Of a stretch of 64,000 bases of DNA, positions 15,624 through 24,991 are shown piece by piece. The stretch lies in the NCBI RefSeq assembly GCF_040403615.1, contig NZ_JBBAKG010000014.1:1-64000 (forward strand). The letters run 5' to 3'. The notes beneath the pieces are model-generated. The model had not been told where the DNA came from. It ran no database searches and saw only the letters and a list, made by a program, of their open reading frames with translations. This stretch comes from Haliscomenobacter sp040403615. GTDB taxonomy: Bacteria; Bacteroidota; Bacteroidia; Chitinophagales; Saprospiraceae. The number at the start of each line of letters is the position of its first letter. Position 1 is the first letter of the stretch. Made by a program: the position numbers and the translations under genes.

Positions 15624-17885
15624 ATGAAAAAGAGCCTCCTTCTCCTCTGTATCCTATTGATTTTTGCGAGCACAGTTACTGCCCAAAACCTGTTGCGCTA
15701 TGTCAATCCATTAGTAGGTACTGATTCGGATTTCAGTCTTTCTAGTGGAAACACCTATCCTGCCATAGCCTTGCCCTGGGGCATGAATTTTTGGACGGCT
15801 CAAACGGCACCAAATGGCGACGGCTGGCAGTACGCTTACGATGCCAACAAAATCCGGGGATTCAAACAAACCCACCAACCTTCTCCCTGGATCAACGATT
15901 ATGGCGCGTTTTCGTTGCTGCCCATGAGTGGCAAAAACCCTGAAGTTCGCGATCGCAAACGTGGCTCCTGGTTTTCGCACAAAACCGAGATTGCGCAGCC
16001 CCACTACTATCAGGTATATCTGGCCGACTACGACTGCTGGACGGAGATCACGCCGACCGAACGTGCCGCACAAATGCGCTTTCGTTGGGGACAGGAAGGG
16101 CCTAAAAGTGTGCTTCTGGACGCATTTGACATGGGAAGCATGGTCAAAATCATCCCTGCCGAACGCAAAATCATTGGGTATGCCCAAAACAATCACGGTG
16201 GGGTACCTGGCAATTTTAAAAATTATTTTGTGGCGGTATTTGACCAGGATTTTGAGCTCAGCAACACGTTCAACGACACCATTGTATTGAAAGATCTGAG
16301 TGTAGAAGGCAAGCACGTTGGCGCATTGGTGCACTTCAAATCCAGTGTGCGCACTGTGAATGTGAAACTGGCTTCCTCGTTCATCAGCCCCGAGCAGGCT
16401 GAACTGAATTTGCAACGCGAAATAGGTGCTGATGCGTTTGATGCCACCAAAGAGAAAGCCCGCCAAGCTTGGGAGAAAATCTTGAGCCGGGTACAAGTAC
16501 AAGGTGGAGCGGAAACGGACAAGATGAATTTTTATACCGCCTTGTACCGCGTGATGCTTTTCCCCCGCAAGTTTTTTGAATACGATGCCAAAGGACAAAT
16601 CGTGCATTACAGTCCGTACAATGGGCAGGTTTTGCCGGGCTATATGTTTACCGACAATGGTTTTTGGGATACCTTCCGGGCAGTTTTTCCTTTGTTTTCA
16701 GTACTTTTCCCAGAACTCGATGGGCAAATTATGCAGGGTTTGGTCAATACCTACAAAGAAAGTGGCTGGCTGCCTGAATGGGCCAGCCCTGGCCACCGCG
16801 ATTGCATGATTGGCTCCAATTCAGCCTCGCTGATCACCGAGGCCTGGCTCAAAGGCATCCGAGGATTCGACATCGAGACCTTGTACTCCGCCATGGTCAA
16901 AAACAGTGGGGGAGTTGGCCCGGTGGCTTCGGTAGGACGGCTAGGTGCCGACTATTACAATCGCCTGGGTTATGTGCCTTACAACGTAGGCATCAACGAA
17001 AATGCCGCCCGCACCCTTGAGTATGCTTATGCGGATTATTGCATCTGGCAATTGGGACTAAAACTGGGCAAACCCGAAGCGGCTACTTTTGCCAAGCGTG
17101 CTCAAAACTGGCGCAACGTGTTCGACAAGTCCAGTAACTTTATGCGTGGCAAAAACGAAGACGGCAGCTGGCAATCGCCCTTCCGACCCGACAAATGGGG
17201 CGATGCGTTTACAGAAGGTTCTTCCTGGCATTACACCTGGTCGGTGTTTCAAGATCCAGTTGGCTTGGCCAATGCGATGGGTGGAAAACCAAAAATGGCG
17301 ACGAAGCTCGATTCCATTTTCAGCTCTGCCCCTACTTTTGATTACTCTTATTACGGTTTCCCCATCCACGAAATCACGGAAATGCTCATCATGGGTATGG
17401 GACAATATGCCCATGGCAACCAACCAATTCAGCACGCTGTGTACCTCTACAACTGGGTAGGGCAACCCTGGAAAGCACAAATGCGCGCCCGCGACATCAT
17501 GAAAAAGCTCTATCAGCCTACTCCAGATGGACTTTGTGGCGATGAAGACAATGGCCAAACCTCGGCCTGGCTGGTCTTTTCGGGAATGGGTTTTTACCCG
17601 GTTTGTCCGGCAGCAGGGGAATACGCACTGGGCAGTCCACTGTTTCAAAAAATCACCCTAAAGCTGGAGAATGACAAGACCTTCACCATCGAGGCACCAA
17701 ATAACTCGGATCAAAACGTGTACATCCAAAATGCCAAACTGAATCAGCAGCCTTTCAGCAAAAACTTCCTGAGCCATCAGCAAATCATGCAGGGCGGAAC
17801 GCTGCAATTGATCATGGGCGCAAAACCAAACCTGGCAAGAGGCGTGGGCGCAAAGGATGTGCCGTATTCGATGAGTAGGGAGTGA
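15624..17885 (+). CDS. GH92 family alpha-mannosidase, secreted
   Basis: 753 residues with a signal peptide (MKKSLLLLCILLIFASTVTAQ). The mature protein matches GH92, calcium-dependent exo-alpha-mannosidases: VNPLVGTDS near the start, GNTYPAIALPWGMNFW, FKQTHQPSPW, MFTDNGFWDTFRAVFPL, HEITEM near residue 580 (catalytic acid region) and GDEDNGQTSAW near 638 followed by GMGFYPVCP. Length is normal. It would trim mannose from N-glycans or yeast mannan outside the cytoplasm. It stands alone, not in a SusC/SusD locus. Confidence 0.93.
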   Translation: MKKSLLLLCILLIFASTVTAQNLLRYVNPLVGTDSDFSLSSGNTYPAIALPWGMNFWTAQTAPNGDGWQYAYDANKIRGFKQTHQPSPWINDYGAFSLLPMSGKNPEVRDRKRGSWFSHKTEIAQPHYYQVYLADYDCWTEITPTERAAQMRFRWGQEGPKSVLLDAFDMGSMVKIIPAERKIIGYAQNNHGGVPGNFKNYFVAVFDQDFELSNTFNDTIVLKDLSVEGKHVGALVHFKSSVRTVNVKLASSFISPEQAELNLQREIGADAFDATKEKARQAWEKILSRVQVQGGAETDKMNFYTALYRVMLFPRKFFEYDAKGQIVHYSPYNGQVLPGYMFTDNGFWDTFRAVFPLFSVLFPELDGQIMQGLVNTYKESGWLPEWASPGHRDCMIGSNSASLITEAWLKGIRGFDIETLYSAMVKNSGGVGPVASVGRLGADYYNRLGYVPYNVGINENAARTLEYAYADYCIWQLGLKLGKPEAATFAKRAQNWRNVFDKSSNFMRGKNEDGSWQSPFRPDKWGDAFTEGSSWHYTWSVFQDPVGLANAMGGKPKMATKLDSIFSSAPTFDYSYYGFPIHEITEMLIMGMGQYAHGNQPIQHAVYLYNWVGQPWKAQMRARDIMKKLYQPTPDGLCGDEDNGQTSAWLVFSGMGFYPVCPAAGEYALGSPLFQKITLKLENDKTFTIEAPNNSDQNVYIQNAKLNQQPFSKNFLSHQQIMQGGTLQLIMGAKPNLARGVGAKDVPYSMSRE

Positions 17886-17892
17886 GGGGATG

Positions 17893-17956
17893 GAATTGGG
17901 GTTCAGCAGGTCAGGTTCTGGGCTTGCTTTAGACGCTTATTGCTGAAATCCAATTC
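17893..17956. terminator. Hairpin between convergent GH92 and DUF4276 genes
   Basis: Arms 17893-17908 and 17941-17956 pair at 14 of 16 positions, with a 32-base loop. It lies exactly in the gap between the two convergent stop codons. There is no strong T-tract on either strand, so the terminator role is tentative. Confidence 0.4.
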
Positions 17957-17959
17957 GAA

Positions 17960-18631
17960 TCAATCGCTACAAGCCACTATGAGTTTTTCTACCCAGGCGC
18001 GGAAACGGGGGCATTTTTCGAGGATGGTGTGGATGCCGATTTCCAGGGCGATCAAATTGCCCTCAAATACTTTATTATAAGTCATACCCTGCGCTTCTAA
18101 GATTCTTTTGATTCTTTTTGAAGGAGCGGTGTTTGGGTGACTGTTGATTTCTTCGGGGTTGTCGTATTCGTCGATGATGGCTTGGGTTGCACGGGTGATA
18201 TGAGGATTTACCCCATCATAAATGGATGAAAAACCCCGAGTGCTTGAAAACAACAAGGCTTCAAATTCAAATTTCTGGATGTAGGGGATAAAATTGGGAT
18301 GATTGAAGTCCTTTGTTAAGCCGTTTTCTAGAATTTCGATTTTTTGATCTGCTTTGACTGCTTGGGTCATCAGCTCATAATCGGGCATAGAGGTAGGAAT
18401 CCGAAAAAAATCAACAAAAGTCGAAACGACTACGTTCGATTCTTTCAAAATTCTGGTCACATCATTTTTGAGGTGTTGGTAATTGACCAAACCACCTTTG
18501 TGGCCCTGGCTGGTTTGGATTCTGAGCCCAGCTACATCAAAGATTTGTTTTTCGAACAGATATGGACGAAGGATTTCATTGACAAAAGTTTCTTCCGTAC
18601 CTCCTTCGGTAACGATTCGAAGTCGTTTCAT
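17960..18631 (-). CDS. DUF4276 (TOPRIM-like) protein, partner of the AAA ATPase
   Basis: 223 residues. The N-terminus RLRIVTEGGTEETFV has the Glu-containing strand-turn of DUF4276/TOPRIM-like folds, followed by VVSTFVDFFRIPTSMPDY and the family segment YIQKFEFEALLFSS near residue 120. In other systems such proteins are nuclease-type effectors paired with an ABC-like ATPase (compare PARIS AriA/AriB and AbiL/Rlo pairs). Its ATG overlaps the ATPase stop by four bases (18628-18631), so translation is coupled. A defence role is inferred, not shown. Confidence 0.75.
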   Translation of the reverse strand: MKRLRIVTEGGTEETFVNEILRPYLFEKQIFDVAGLRIQTSQGHKGGLVNYQHLKNDVTRILKESNVVVSTFVDFFRIPTSMPDYELMTQAVKADQKIEILENGLTKDFNHPNFIPYIQKFEFEALLFSSTRGFSSIYDGVNPHITRATQAIIDEYDNPEEINSHPNTAPSKRIKRILEAQGMTYNKVFEGNLIALEIGIHTILEKCPRFRAWVEKLIVACSD

Positions 18632-19752
18632 GGTTTACCACCAATTAAACCCTTAAACCAAATCTCGCCCAGGCCGTATTCATCAAGCCAATCTTGCAAT
18701 TGGATATGTTGTATCTCGTCCGCCCGAGTAAAGATGGATTGGCGCTTTTCACGATCTCTATCTACCACTATAATGTCCTCAGGCTCAAAATTATTGACAA
18801 GTTGGATCGATTGGGTAGCCAAAATAACTTGACTCTTTGCAGAAACCTTGCGTACCAATCCTGCCAATTTTTCTATAGCAGAAGGATGTAAGCCCAGCTC
18901 TGGCTCGTCAATAATGATGATTTTAGGTGGCTCCGGTTGAAGCATTAATGTGGTTAGCGCTATAAATCGCAGGGTACCATCTGAAAGGTTGTGCGCATTT
19001 TGATACCTGTCATGCCCCACTTCTTGCCACTCTAACTGAATGTATTCGCCATTAAGCCGGTCTGGTTTTAAAATGAACTTTTCGAAAAAAGGCGCAATCG
19101 AATGAACTACCTTTTCAATCAATGATAAAATTTTGGGATGCCTTTCTTGTAAAAAATAAAGAAAAGCTGGAAGATTACTGCCATCTTCACGCAGAAAGAC
19201 ATTGTCGTGGAGCCTGGCTGTTTTTTTTAGCGGAGAACTAAAAGAGGTATCATGAAAATGATAGACGTAAAAATCATTGAAGTGTTTGACTGTGATTTTG
19301 TATACTTTTTCATCTTCTCTTAGTAAATGTACACTTTGACCAGTATTGTTGAAACTAGTATAACTGTCACTTACCAGTTCTTGTCCTTCTCTTTTGACAT
19401 TTAAGTTATCGCTTGATTCAAAATTAACTTTGGCTAATGCTAAATTTCGATGATCTGGTGTTAACCTCAATTCGTAGCGATGGGATGGCTTGCCAAGTTC
19501 CTCTGAAAATACAATTTGCCCTTGAATGAATGGTTCCCCTTCATGGCCAAAATAAACGAGGTTGTCCATGTAACCATTTTCAGCTACATAGGTATTGAGG
19601 GTATCATTTTGCAGGTTTTTCAAGAGCTTAAAAAAAGAAATGAAATTACTTTTGCCTACGCCATTGGCTCCGATCAGTACGTTGATTGGTTTTAAATCTA
19701 GCTCTAGCTCCTTTATCGACTTAAAGTTATATATTTCAATGTGCTCGATCAT
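18628..19752 (-). CDS. AAA_21 / SMC-like ATPase of a putative defence operon
   Basis: 374 residues. Walker A GANGVGKS spans residues 28-35, the ABC-like signature LSDGTLRF starts near 256, and Walker B IIIIDEP with the catalytic Glu lies near 278-284, followed by LGLHP. A switch-like segment VILATQS comes later. The short central insert of about 200 residues replaces a long SMC coiled coil. This layout is that of AAA_21 (overcome-lysogenisation-defect-like) ATPases. It overlaps the DUF4276 gene and follows the small antitoxin-like gene by 21 bases. Confidence 0.85.
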   Translation of the reverse strand: MIEHIEIYNFKSIKELELDLKPINVLIGANGVGKSNFISFFKLLKNLQNDTLNTYVAENGYMDNLVYFGHEGEPFIQGQIVFSEELGKPSHRYELRLTPDHRNLALAKVNFESSDNLNVKREGQELVSDSYTSFNNTGQSVHLLREDEKVYKITVKHFNDFYVYHFHDTSFSSPLKKTARLHDNVFLREDGSNLPAFLYFLQERHPKILSLIEKVVHSIAPFFEKFILKPDRLNGEYIQLEWQEVGHDRYQNAHNLSDGTLRFIALTTLMLQPEPPKIIIIDEPELGLHPSAIEKLAGLVRKVSAKSQVILATQSIQLVNNFEPEDIIVVDRDREKRQSIFTRADEIQHIQLQDWLDEYGLGEIWFKGLIGGKP

Positions 19753-19773
19753 TAAACCTGTGTTTTAATGTTA

Positions 19774-20007
19774 TCAATACTCCCTTATTTGTTTTTGCCA
19801 AGCCTTTGGATCCTCAATTTTACTGAACATTGGTAACTGCTTCATTTGATCGAACAATGCCAATAGCTTTTCCTTTTGAGATAACTTTTCTACAGTTTTC
19901 TCAACCAAAACAATGATCCTTACTTGAGCATTGTCGTATTCGGAGTACTCCCTCGGCAGATGAATTACCCCTTGCTCAATTGTGCCTGAAAATTCTAGTG
20001 CAACCAT
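19774..20007 (-). CDS. Small antitoxin-like protein
   Basis: 77 residues. The N-terminal half (MVALEFSGTIEQGVIHLPREY, then AQVRIIVLVEK) looks like the short beta-sheet DNA-binding or dimerisation part of AbrB/VapB-like antitoxins. The C-terminal tail (MFSKIEDPKAWQKQIREY) resembles tails seen in many small Bacteroidota and cyanobacterial antitoxins, there usually next to a PIN or RelE toxin. No toxin is adjacent; the next gene, 21 bases on, is the AAA ATPase. It may be a regulator of this operon or an orphan. Confidence 0.55.
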   Translation of the reverse strand: MVALEFSGTIEQGVIHLPREYSEYDNAQVRIIVLVEKTVEKLSQKEKLLALFDQMKQLPMFSKIEDPKAWQKQIREY

Positions 20008-20084
20008 ATCTGCTTAGTTCTGTAACTTGCAAAAATGCAAAAACAAATATCCACATTTTTTCCCAATCAAGCAATCTAAGTCCC

Positions 20085-21206
20085 TCACGCCGTCTTCCGA
20101 TAATTCCAAATCGCCCAGCTGTTAAAAAACAGTGCAAAGCCCGTCATAGCCAGAAAATGGTACTTGATGTCGTTGAAGCTACTGCCCTTCAACACCACCA
20201 TGCGCACCACCTCGATGAAGTGCGTCACCGGATTCAGTCTGGCGATCATAATGGCCCAATTGGGCATGCTGTCGACGGGGGTAAACAAGCCGCTCATCAG
20301 CATGAAGATCATCATGAAGAAAAAGGCGATGGACATGGCTTGTTGCTGGGTTTCGGAATAGGTGGAGATCAGCAGTCCGATGCCGAGTACTGCAATCAGA
20401 AAAAGAAACAAAAAGGAGTACAGCAGCGGGATACTGCCAAGCGGGTGGATGCCGTATACCAAACCCGCGATGACAAACAAACCTACCGAAAAAAGGAACA
20501 CCCCAATGACCCAAAAGGGAATGAGCTTGCCCAGAATGAAGTGGATTTTCTTGATGGGCGTCACGTTGATTTGCTCAATGGTGCCGACCTCTTTTTCCTT
20601 CACAATGTTCAAAGAGCACATGTATACGCCGATCATGGTCACGAGGGTACACAAAATACCGGGTACCATGAAGAACGGATAATTTAGGTAGGGATTGAAG
20701 CGATTGATGGAGGGCACTTCGATGTTTGGGACAGGATTCATGCGCGGGTTCGCCGTCATTTCCAGTCGAATATCCGCATTGTAACCTGCAATGATCCTGC
20801 TCAGGTACGAACTGCCCACCATCGCTTTGGTGCCGTTGATGGCGTTTACCGCGATGAAGAGTTTTTGCTCGTTTTCTTTGACCAAATTGCGCTCAAAGCC
20901 AAGTGGAATTTCCAGAATCAAGTCGGATTTGTCTTTTTCAAATTGCTGAAAAGCAGCATTGAATGAGGTGCCGTAATCGCTGATCACAAAATAACCTGAA
21001 GAGCTGATTTTGGACACCAATTGCCGGGAATAGGCAGAATGATCGTGATCTACGATGGATATGTTGATGTTTTTGATCTCGTAATCGGCGGCCAGGGGCA
21101 TGATCAGCAACTGAATCATCGGCGCGATGAAGATCACTGGCAACAAGGCCCGGTTTCTGAAAATCTGGCGAAACTCTTTTTGCAACAAAAATCTTAAAGT
21201 TCTCAT
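20085..21206 (-). CDS. ABC-2 type transporter permease (YbhR-like)
   Basis: 373 residues. One N-terminal transmembrane segment (LLPVIFIAPMIQLLIMPLA), a large periplasmic domain (ISIVDHDHSAYSRQL) and five C-terminal segments, the ABC-2 membrane family layout. VKEKEVGTIEQINVTPI is the conserved cytoplasmic loop. It is the last gene of the efflux operon and overlaps the other permease by four bases. Closest named parallel is E. coli YbhR/YbhS, a drug and cation exporter. The substrate here is unknown. Confidence 0.88.
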   Translation of the reverse strand: MRTLRFLLQKEFRQIFRNRALLPVIFIAPMIQLLIMPLAADYEIKNINISIVDHDHSAYSRQLVSKISSSGYFVISDYGTSFNAAFQQFEKDKSDLILEIPLGFERNLVKENEQKLFIAVNAINGTKAMVGSSYLSRIIAGYNADIRLEMTANPRMNPVPNIEVPSINRFNPYLNYPFFMVPGILCTLVTMIGVYMCSLNIVKEKEVGTIEQINVTPIKKIHFILGKLIPFWVIGVFLFSVGLFVIAGLVYGIHPLGSIPLLYSFLFLFLIAVLGIGLLISTYSETQQQAMSIAFFFMMIFMLMSGLFTPVDSMPNWAIMIARLNPVTHFIEVVRMVVLKGSSFNDIKYHFLAMTGFALFFNSWAIWNYRKTA

Positions 21207-22309
21207 CCGAGGCGAATTTTGAATTTATTGATGCTCACCGTGAGCAAAAACACGGTCATGCCAAGCAAAATCAAGGTCTCTTTCCAAATGGCACCAATGC
21301 CCAAACCTTTGATCATGATCGATTTTACGATGATGTAATACCACTTTGAAGGCACTACGTTGGCAATGATTTGCAGGGGCAAGGGCATATTCTCCAGCGG
21401 AAACATAAACCCGGTAAACAACAGCACTGGAATCAGCATGCCCATCAGTGAAATGAGCATGGCCTGTTGCTGTGATTGCGCAGAGTTGGAAATGAGCAGG
21501 CCCAAGGAAAGCGCAGTGAGAATGAGCAGTGAGCTTTCAAAAAACAGCAAGCCGATGCTGCCATTGATGGGCATTTTTAGCAAAAAAACACTCAAAAGCA
21601 AAATCACTGAAAGGTTGACAATCGACAAAAACAGGTAGGGCACTGCCTTGGAAATGACCACCATCAGCGGGTGCATGGGCGAAACCAGCAGCACTTCCAT
21701 GGTCCCTTTTTCCTTTTCCTTTACGATCGAGACCGAAGTCATCAGCACACAAACCAGGAGCAAAACCAGGGCCATTACCCCCGGCACAAAATTGGTGGTG
21801 CCTTTGAGTTCGGGGTTGTAAATCATCCTGATTTCGGTGTTGATTTGTTGTGGCAGATCATTGAAGGGCGTGATCTCTTTTTGGTAATCCATGACGATGT
21901 TGGTGATGTAATTCGTCAGGGTATTGGCCGTATTGGGGTCGGAAGCATCGGCGATGACTTGAATTTGCGCTTTGTGGAGGTGCAGCAAGTCGTCGTTGAA
22001 GTGGTTGGGAATCACGACCACCAGTTTGACGTTGCCCTCCTTGAAGGCTTGCTCAATTTGACGAGGATCGAACAAGAATTTTTTGATTTCAAAATTCTTG
22101 CTGGCTTCAATCTTGTCGATGATGCGCTGGGACGCCGGGTCCTGGGCAAAATCACAAATGACAATTTTGGAGTTTTTGATCTCATTGCTCAACGCAAAAC
22201 CAAAAAGCAAAATCAGCATGATGGGCATCCCAAACAGCATCAGCATGGACTTGGGGTCGCGGAAAACGTGGTAGAATTCCTTGATGACGAAGGCGAAGAA
22301 TTGTCTCAT
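21203..22309 (-). CDS. ABC-2 type transporter permease (YbhS-like)
   Basis: 368 residues with the same ABC-2 design as its neighbour: N-terminal segment MLMLFGMPIMLILLFGFAL, periplasmic domain (IVICDFAQDPASQRIIDKI), the loop VKEKEKGTMEVLLVSP and five C-terminal transmembrane helices. The two permeases should pair as a heterodimer with the two ATPase subunits. The start lies two bases after the stop of the upstream ATPase. Confidence 0.88.
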   Translation of the reverse strand: MRQFFAFVIKEFYHVFRDPKSMLMLFGMPIMLILLFGFALSNEIKNSKIVICDFAQDPASQRIIDKIEASKNFEIKKFLFDPRQIEQAFKEGNVKLVVVIPNHFNDDLLHLHKAQIQVIADASDPNTANTLTNYITNIVMDYQKEITPFNDLPQQINTEIRMIYNPELKGTTNFVPGVMALVLLLVCVLMTSVSIVKEKEKGTMEVLLVSPMHPLMVVISKAVPYLFLSIVNLSVILLLSVFLLKMPINGSIGLLFFESSLLILTALSLGLLISNSAQSQQQAMLISLMGMLIPVLLFTGFMFPLENMPLPLQIIANVVPSKWYYIIVKSIMIKGLGIGAIWKETLILLGMTVFLLTVSINKFKIRLG

Positions 22310-22311
22310 GG

Positions 22312-23058
22312 TTAATCTGCTTTTCTTTTTGCACCCCGTGCCAGTTCAAAAAATACTGCATCCATTGTATCGGCAGAAAACTGTTGTTTGAGCTTCGTCG
22401 GGGTATCTAGGGCTTTGATATAACCGTCTACCATCATCGAGACGCGGTTGCAGTATTCGGCCTCGTCCATGTAGTGGGTAGTGACAAAAATGGTAATGCC
22501 CCGGTCGGAAGCGTCGTAAATCAAGTCCCAAAACTGCCGGCGGGTAACGGGGTCAACGCCTCCCGTGGGTTCATCCAGGAACACAATTTTAGGTTCGTGA
22601 AAAATGGCCACGGAAAAAGCCAGTTTTTGCTTCCAGCCCAGTGGCAGTGAACCAACCAGTTTGCCCCGCTCTTTTTCCATGCCCAGCTGTTGAATCAATT
22701 CATTGCTTTTGGACTTGATTTTTTGATCGGATAGGCCATAAATGCCGCCAAAAAACCGGATGTTTTCCTGCACGGTCAAGTCCTCATAAAGGGAGAACTT
22801 TTGACTCATGTAGCCAATGTTTGCCTTGATCTTTTCGGTTTCCTTGTACACATCAAAGCCAGCGATGGTCGCTTTTCCGGATGAGGGGATGGACAAACCG
22901 CAGAGCATCCGCATGGCCGTAGTTTTGCCCGCTCCATTGGCACCCAGGAACCCAAAAATCTCACCTTCGTACACGTCAAAAGTGATTTCATTGGTGGCCA
23001 CAAAATCGCCAAAGCGCTTGGTGAGTTTATCGGTAGAAATGACGATGTTCCTATTCAT
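22312..23058 (-). CDS. ABC transporter ATP-binding protein, second subunit
   Basis: 248 residues. Walker A GANGAGKTT, Walker B IVFLDEPTGGVDP and H-loop VTTHYMDEAEYC are present. The signature reads GSLPLGWKQKLAF rather than LSGGQ, a change typical of one of the two halves of YbhF-type proteins. E. coli YbhF holds both ATPase halves in one chain; here they are separate genes. It overlaps the other ATPase by eight bases. Confidence 0.92.
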   Translation of the reverse strand: MNRNIVISTDKLTKRFGDFVATNEITFDVYEGEIFGFLGANGAGKTTAMRMLCGLSIPSSGKATIAGFDVYKETEKIKANIGYMSQKFSLYEDLTVQENIRFFGGIYGLSDQKIKSKSNELIQQLGMEKERGKLVGSLPLGWKQKLAFSVAIFHEPKIVFLDEPTGGVDPVTRRQFWDLIYDASDRGITIFVTTHYMDEAEYCNRVSMMVDGYIKALDTPTKLKQQFSADTMDAVFFELARGAKRKAD

Positions 23059-23977
23059 GCTGATCGAGTAATTTGATGAAACAATCTTCGATGGTCGCAG
23101 GCGTTGCCTTGAATTCGATGTACTCGTGGTTTTTGCTGTTCAAATCCGCTATCAGTTTTTTTTGTATCTCGTAATCATCTTCCTCTCGAAAAGTGATGTG
23201 GTGAAATTCGCCAAAGGAATTGCAACTGTCGATGTAGTCCAGTTGGCGAATGTCGCGCAACAACTGGCTCATGCGCTCGGATTTGATGGCGTAGAGGTTT
23301 TTGGGAAACTGTGCCACGACCTGAGCGGGGGTATCAATCGACAAAATTTTTCCATCCTGAATCAGCGCGATGCGCTCGCACAAAGTAGCCTCGTCCATGT
23401 AGGGCGTAGAGACCAAAATGGTGATACCCTGCTCCTTGAGACGCTTGAGCATTTCCCAAAACTCCTTGCGCGAAACGGTATCTACCCCCGTGGTTGGTTC
23501 ATCCAAAAACAACACCGTTGGCCGATGAATCAAGGCACAACAAAGCGCCAGTTTCTGCTTCATCCCTCCCGAAAGCTTCCCGGCGCGGCGGGTTTTGAAA
23601 GGTTCGATTTGCACATAAATGTCCTTGATCAGGTCGTAATTTTCGGCAACGCTGGTATTAAAAACAGTAGCAAAAAAATTGAGGTTTTCTTCCACCGTCA
23701 AGTCCTGGTACAAGGAAAACTTGCCCGGCATATACCCTACCCGCTGGCGGATGGCCTTCCAGTCTTTCACTACATCCAGGCCATTGACCGATGCCGAACC
23801 TGCGTCGGGCAACAACAGTGTGGTGAGGACGCGGAAGATGCTGGTTTTGCCCGCCCCATCGGGGCCGATCAGGCCAAAGAGTTCGCCTTTTTCAACTTCA
23901 AACGACACATCCGTTACCGCTTTGACTTCGCCTTTGTTGTAGGTTTTGCTGATGTGGTTCAATACGACGTCGGCCAT
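23051..23977 (-). CDS. ABC transporter ATP-binding protein, first subunit
   Basis: 308 residues. Walker A GPDGAGKTS, canonical signature LSGGMKQKLAL, Walker B VLFLDEPTTGVD, and VSTPYMDEA in place of the usual H-loop TH: the switch His position reads Pro. That is seen in the first half of YbhF-type exporters, so one active site of the pair may be degenerate. A C-terminal 80-residue extension follows the domain. It starts two bases after the HlyD-like gene ends. Confidence 0.92.
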   Translation of the reverse strand: MADVVLNHISKTYNKGEVKAVTDVSFEVEKGELFGLIGPDGAGKTSIFRVLTTLLLPDAGSASVNGLDVVKDWKAIRQRVGYMPGKFSLYQDLTVEENLNFFATVFNTSVAENYDLIKDIYVQIEPFKTRRAGKLSGGMKQKLALCCALIHRPTVLFLDEPTTGVDTVSRKEFWEMLKRLKEQGITILVSTPYMDEATLCERIALIQDGKILSIDTPAQVVAQFPKNLYAIKSERMSQLLRDIRQLDYIDSCNSFGEFHHITFREEDDYEIQKKLIADLNSKNHEYIEFKATPATIEDCFIKLLDQHE

Positions 23978-23979
23978 GG

Positions 23980-24966
23980 TTATTGAAATTTGATTTCGCC
24001 ATACATTCCGATTTTATAGGTGCCGTCGTTGGTCACTTTCACTTTGATGGCGTACACCATATTGGCGCGTTCGTCTTTGGTCTGGATGGTTTTGGGGGTA
24101 AATTCTGCTTTGTCGTTGATCCAGGTGATTTGCCCGGTGGTTTCTGTGAAGCCCCCTTTGCCATCGTCGGTGAGGACTTTCACCTTTTGGTTCAGCTTGA
24201 TCAAGGGCAACTGATTGCCGGTGATGTAAGCGCGCAGAATGAGCACGGAGAGGTCGGCAATTTTGTACAAAGCCTTGCCCATGCTGGCAAATTCTCCGGC
24301 GGAGGCGTACTTGGTCAGCACCGTTCCGGCAACGATGTTTTTGATCTGCCCGCGACCAATTTGTTCGTCCAGGATGCTGATCCGCTTTTGCATTGGCGTC
24401 ACTTCGCTGAGCACGCCCCGGTTTTGGATGCTGACGTTTTCTTTGGCGGCGGCGATTTGTTCATTGAGCACGCCAATTTGGTCTTGCGCAGCAGCGATTT
24501 GTTTTTCCAGAATAGATTTTTGCCCCAGCAGGTCATCCAGTTGTTTGGGAGTGGCGGCATCGGCTTTGACCAGGTTTTGGGTTCTAGCCACTTCCTTGTT
24601 CAACACTTCCAACTGCTGATTCAGCACCTGGATTTGGGCTTTTTGGGTTTTGATTTGGCTTTGCAGAATATTGACCTGGGGTGCAGAATTGTTTACTTTT
24701 TGGCCAATGGCATTAACGGAGGCCTGGGTCTGTTCTTTTTGCACATTGAGCGCTGCTACATCGATTTGTCCGATGACTATATTGCTTTCCAACTGTTGGC
24801 CTTCTTCAATGTTCAGGCTCAAAATTTTTCCGGTTTGTTCGGCAGATACAATCACCTCTTCGGCTTCAAATGCACCGGATGCGTCAAAGGTGTTTTGGTC
24901 TTTGTTGCAGGCGACAAGGGAAATGAAAAGGCAGCCAAGTATGCCGATTTTTGATAAATTACTCAT
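23980..24966 (-). CDS. HlyD/YbhG-like membrane fusion lipoprotein
   Basis: 328 residues with a lipobox (LVAC) at about residue 20, so lipid-anchored. A lipoyl half-motif (GKILSLNIEEGQQL) is followed by a long coiled-coil hairpin rich in Gln/Ala (residues 75-190), a second lipoyl part and a beta-barrel domain. This is the periplasmic adaptor that links the ABC permease to the TolC-like channel encoded just upstream. Confidence 0.9.
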   Translation of the reverse strand: MSNLSKIGILGCLFISLVACNKDQNTFDASGAFEAEEVIVSAEQTGKILSLNIEEGQQLESNIVIGQIDVAALNVQKEQTQASVNAIGQKVNNSAPQVNILQSQIKTQKAQIQVLNQQLEVLNKEVARTQNLVKADAATPKQLDDLLGQKSILEKQIAAAQDQIGVLNEQIAAAKENVSIQNRGVLSEVTPMQKRISILDEQIGRGQIKNIVAGTVLTKYASAGEFASMGKALYKIADLSVLILRAYITGNQLPLIKLNQKVKVLTDDGKGGFTETTGQITWINDKAEFTPKTIQTKDERANMVYAIKVKVTNDGTYKIGMYGEIKFQ

Positions 24967-24991
24967 TGTCTTTTGGTTAAAAGTTAAGGTA

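Noticed and set aside
20254..20265. CCCAATTGGG cores here and at 27216-27225 resembling the TetR operator
   Set aside because: They lack the flanking TTA/TAA bases and encode Asn-Trp or similar codons inside genes; likely chance.
20362..22315. Long His/Asp-rich frames on the plus strand opposite the permease genes
   Set aside because: Antisense shadows of hydrophobic coding sequence; the minus-strand genes are clearly real.
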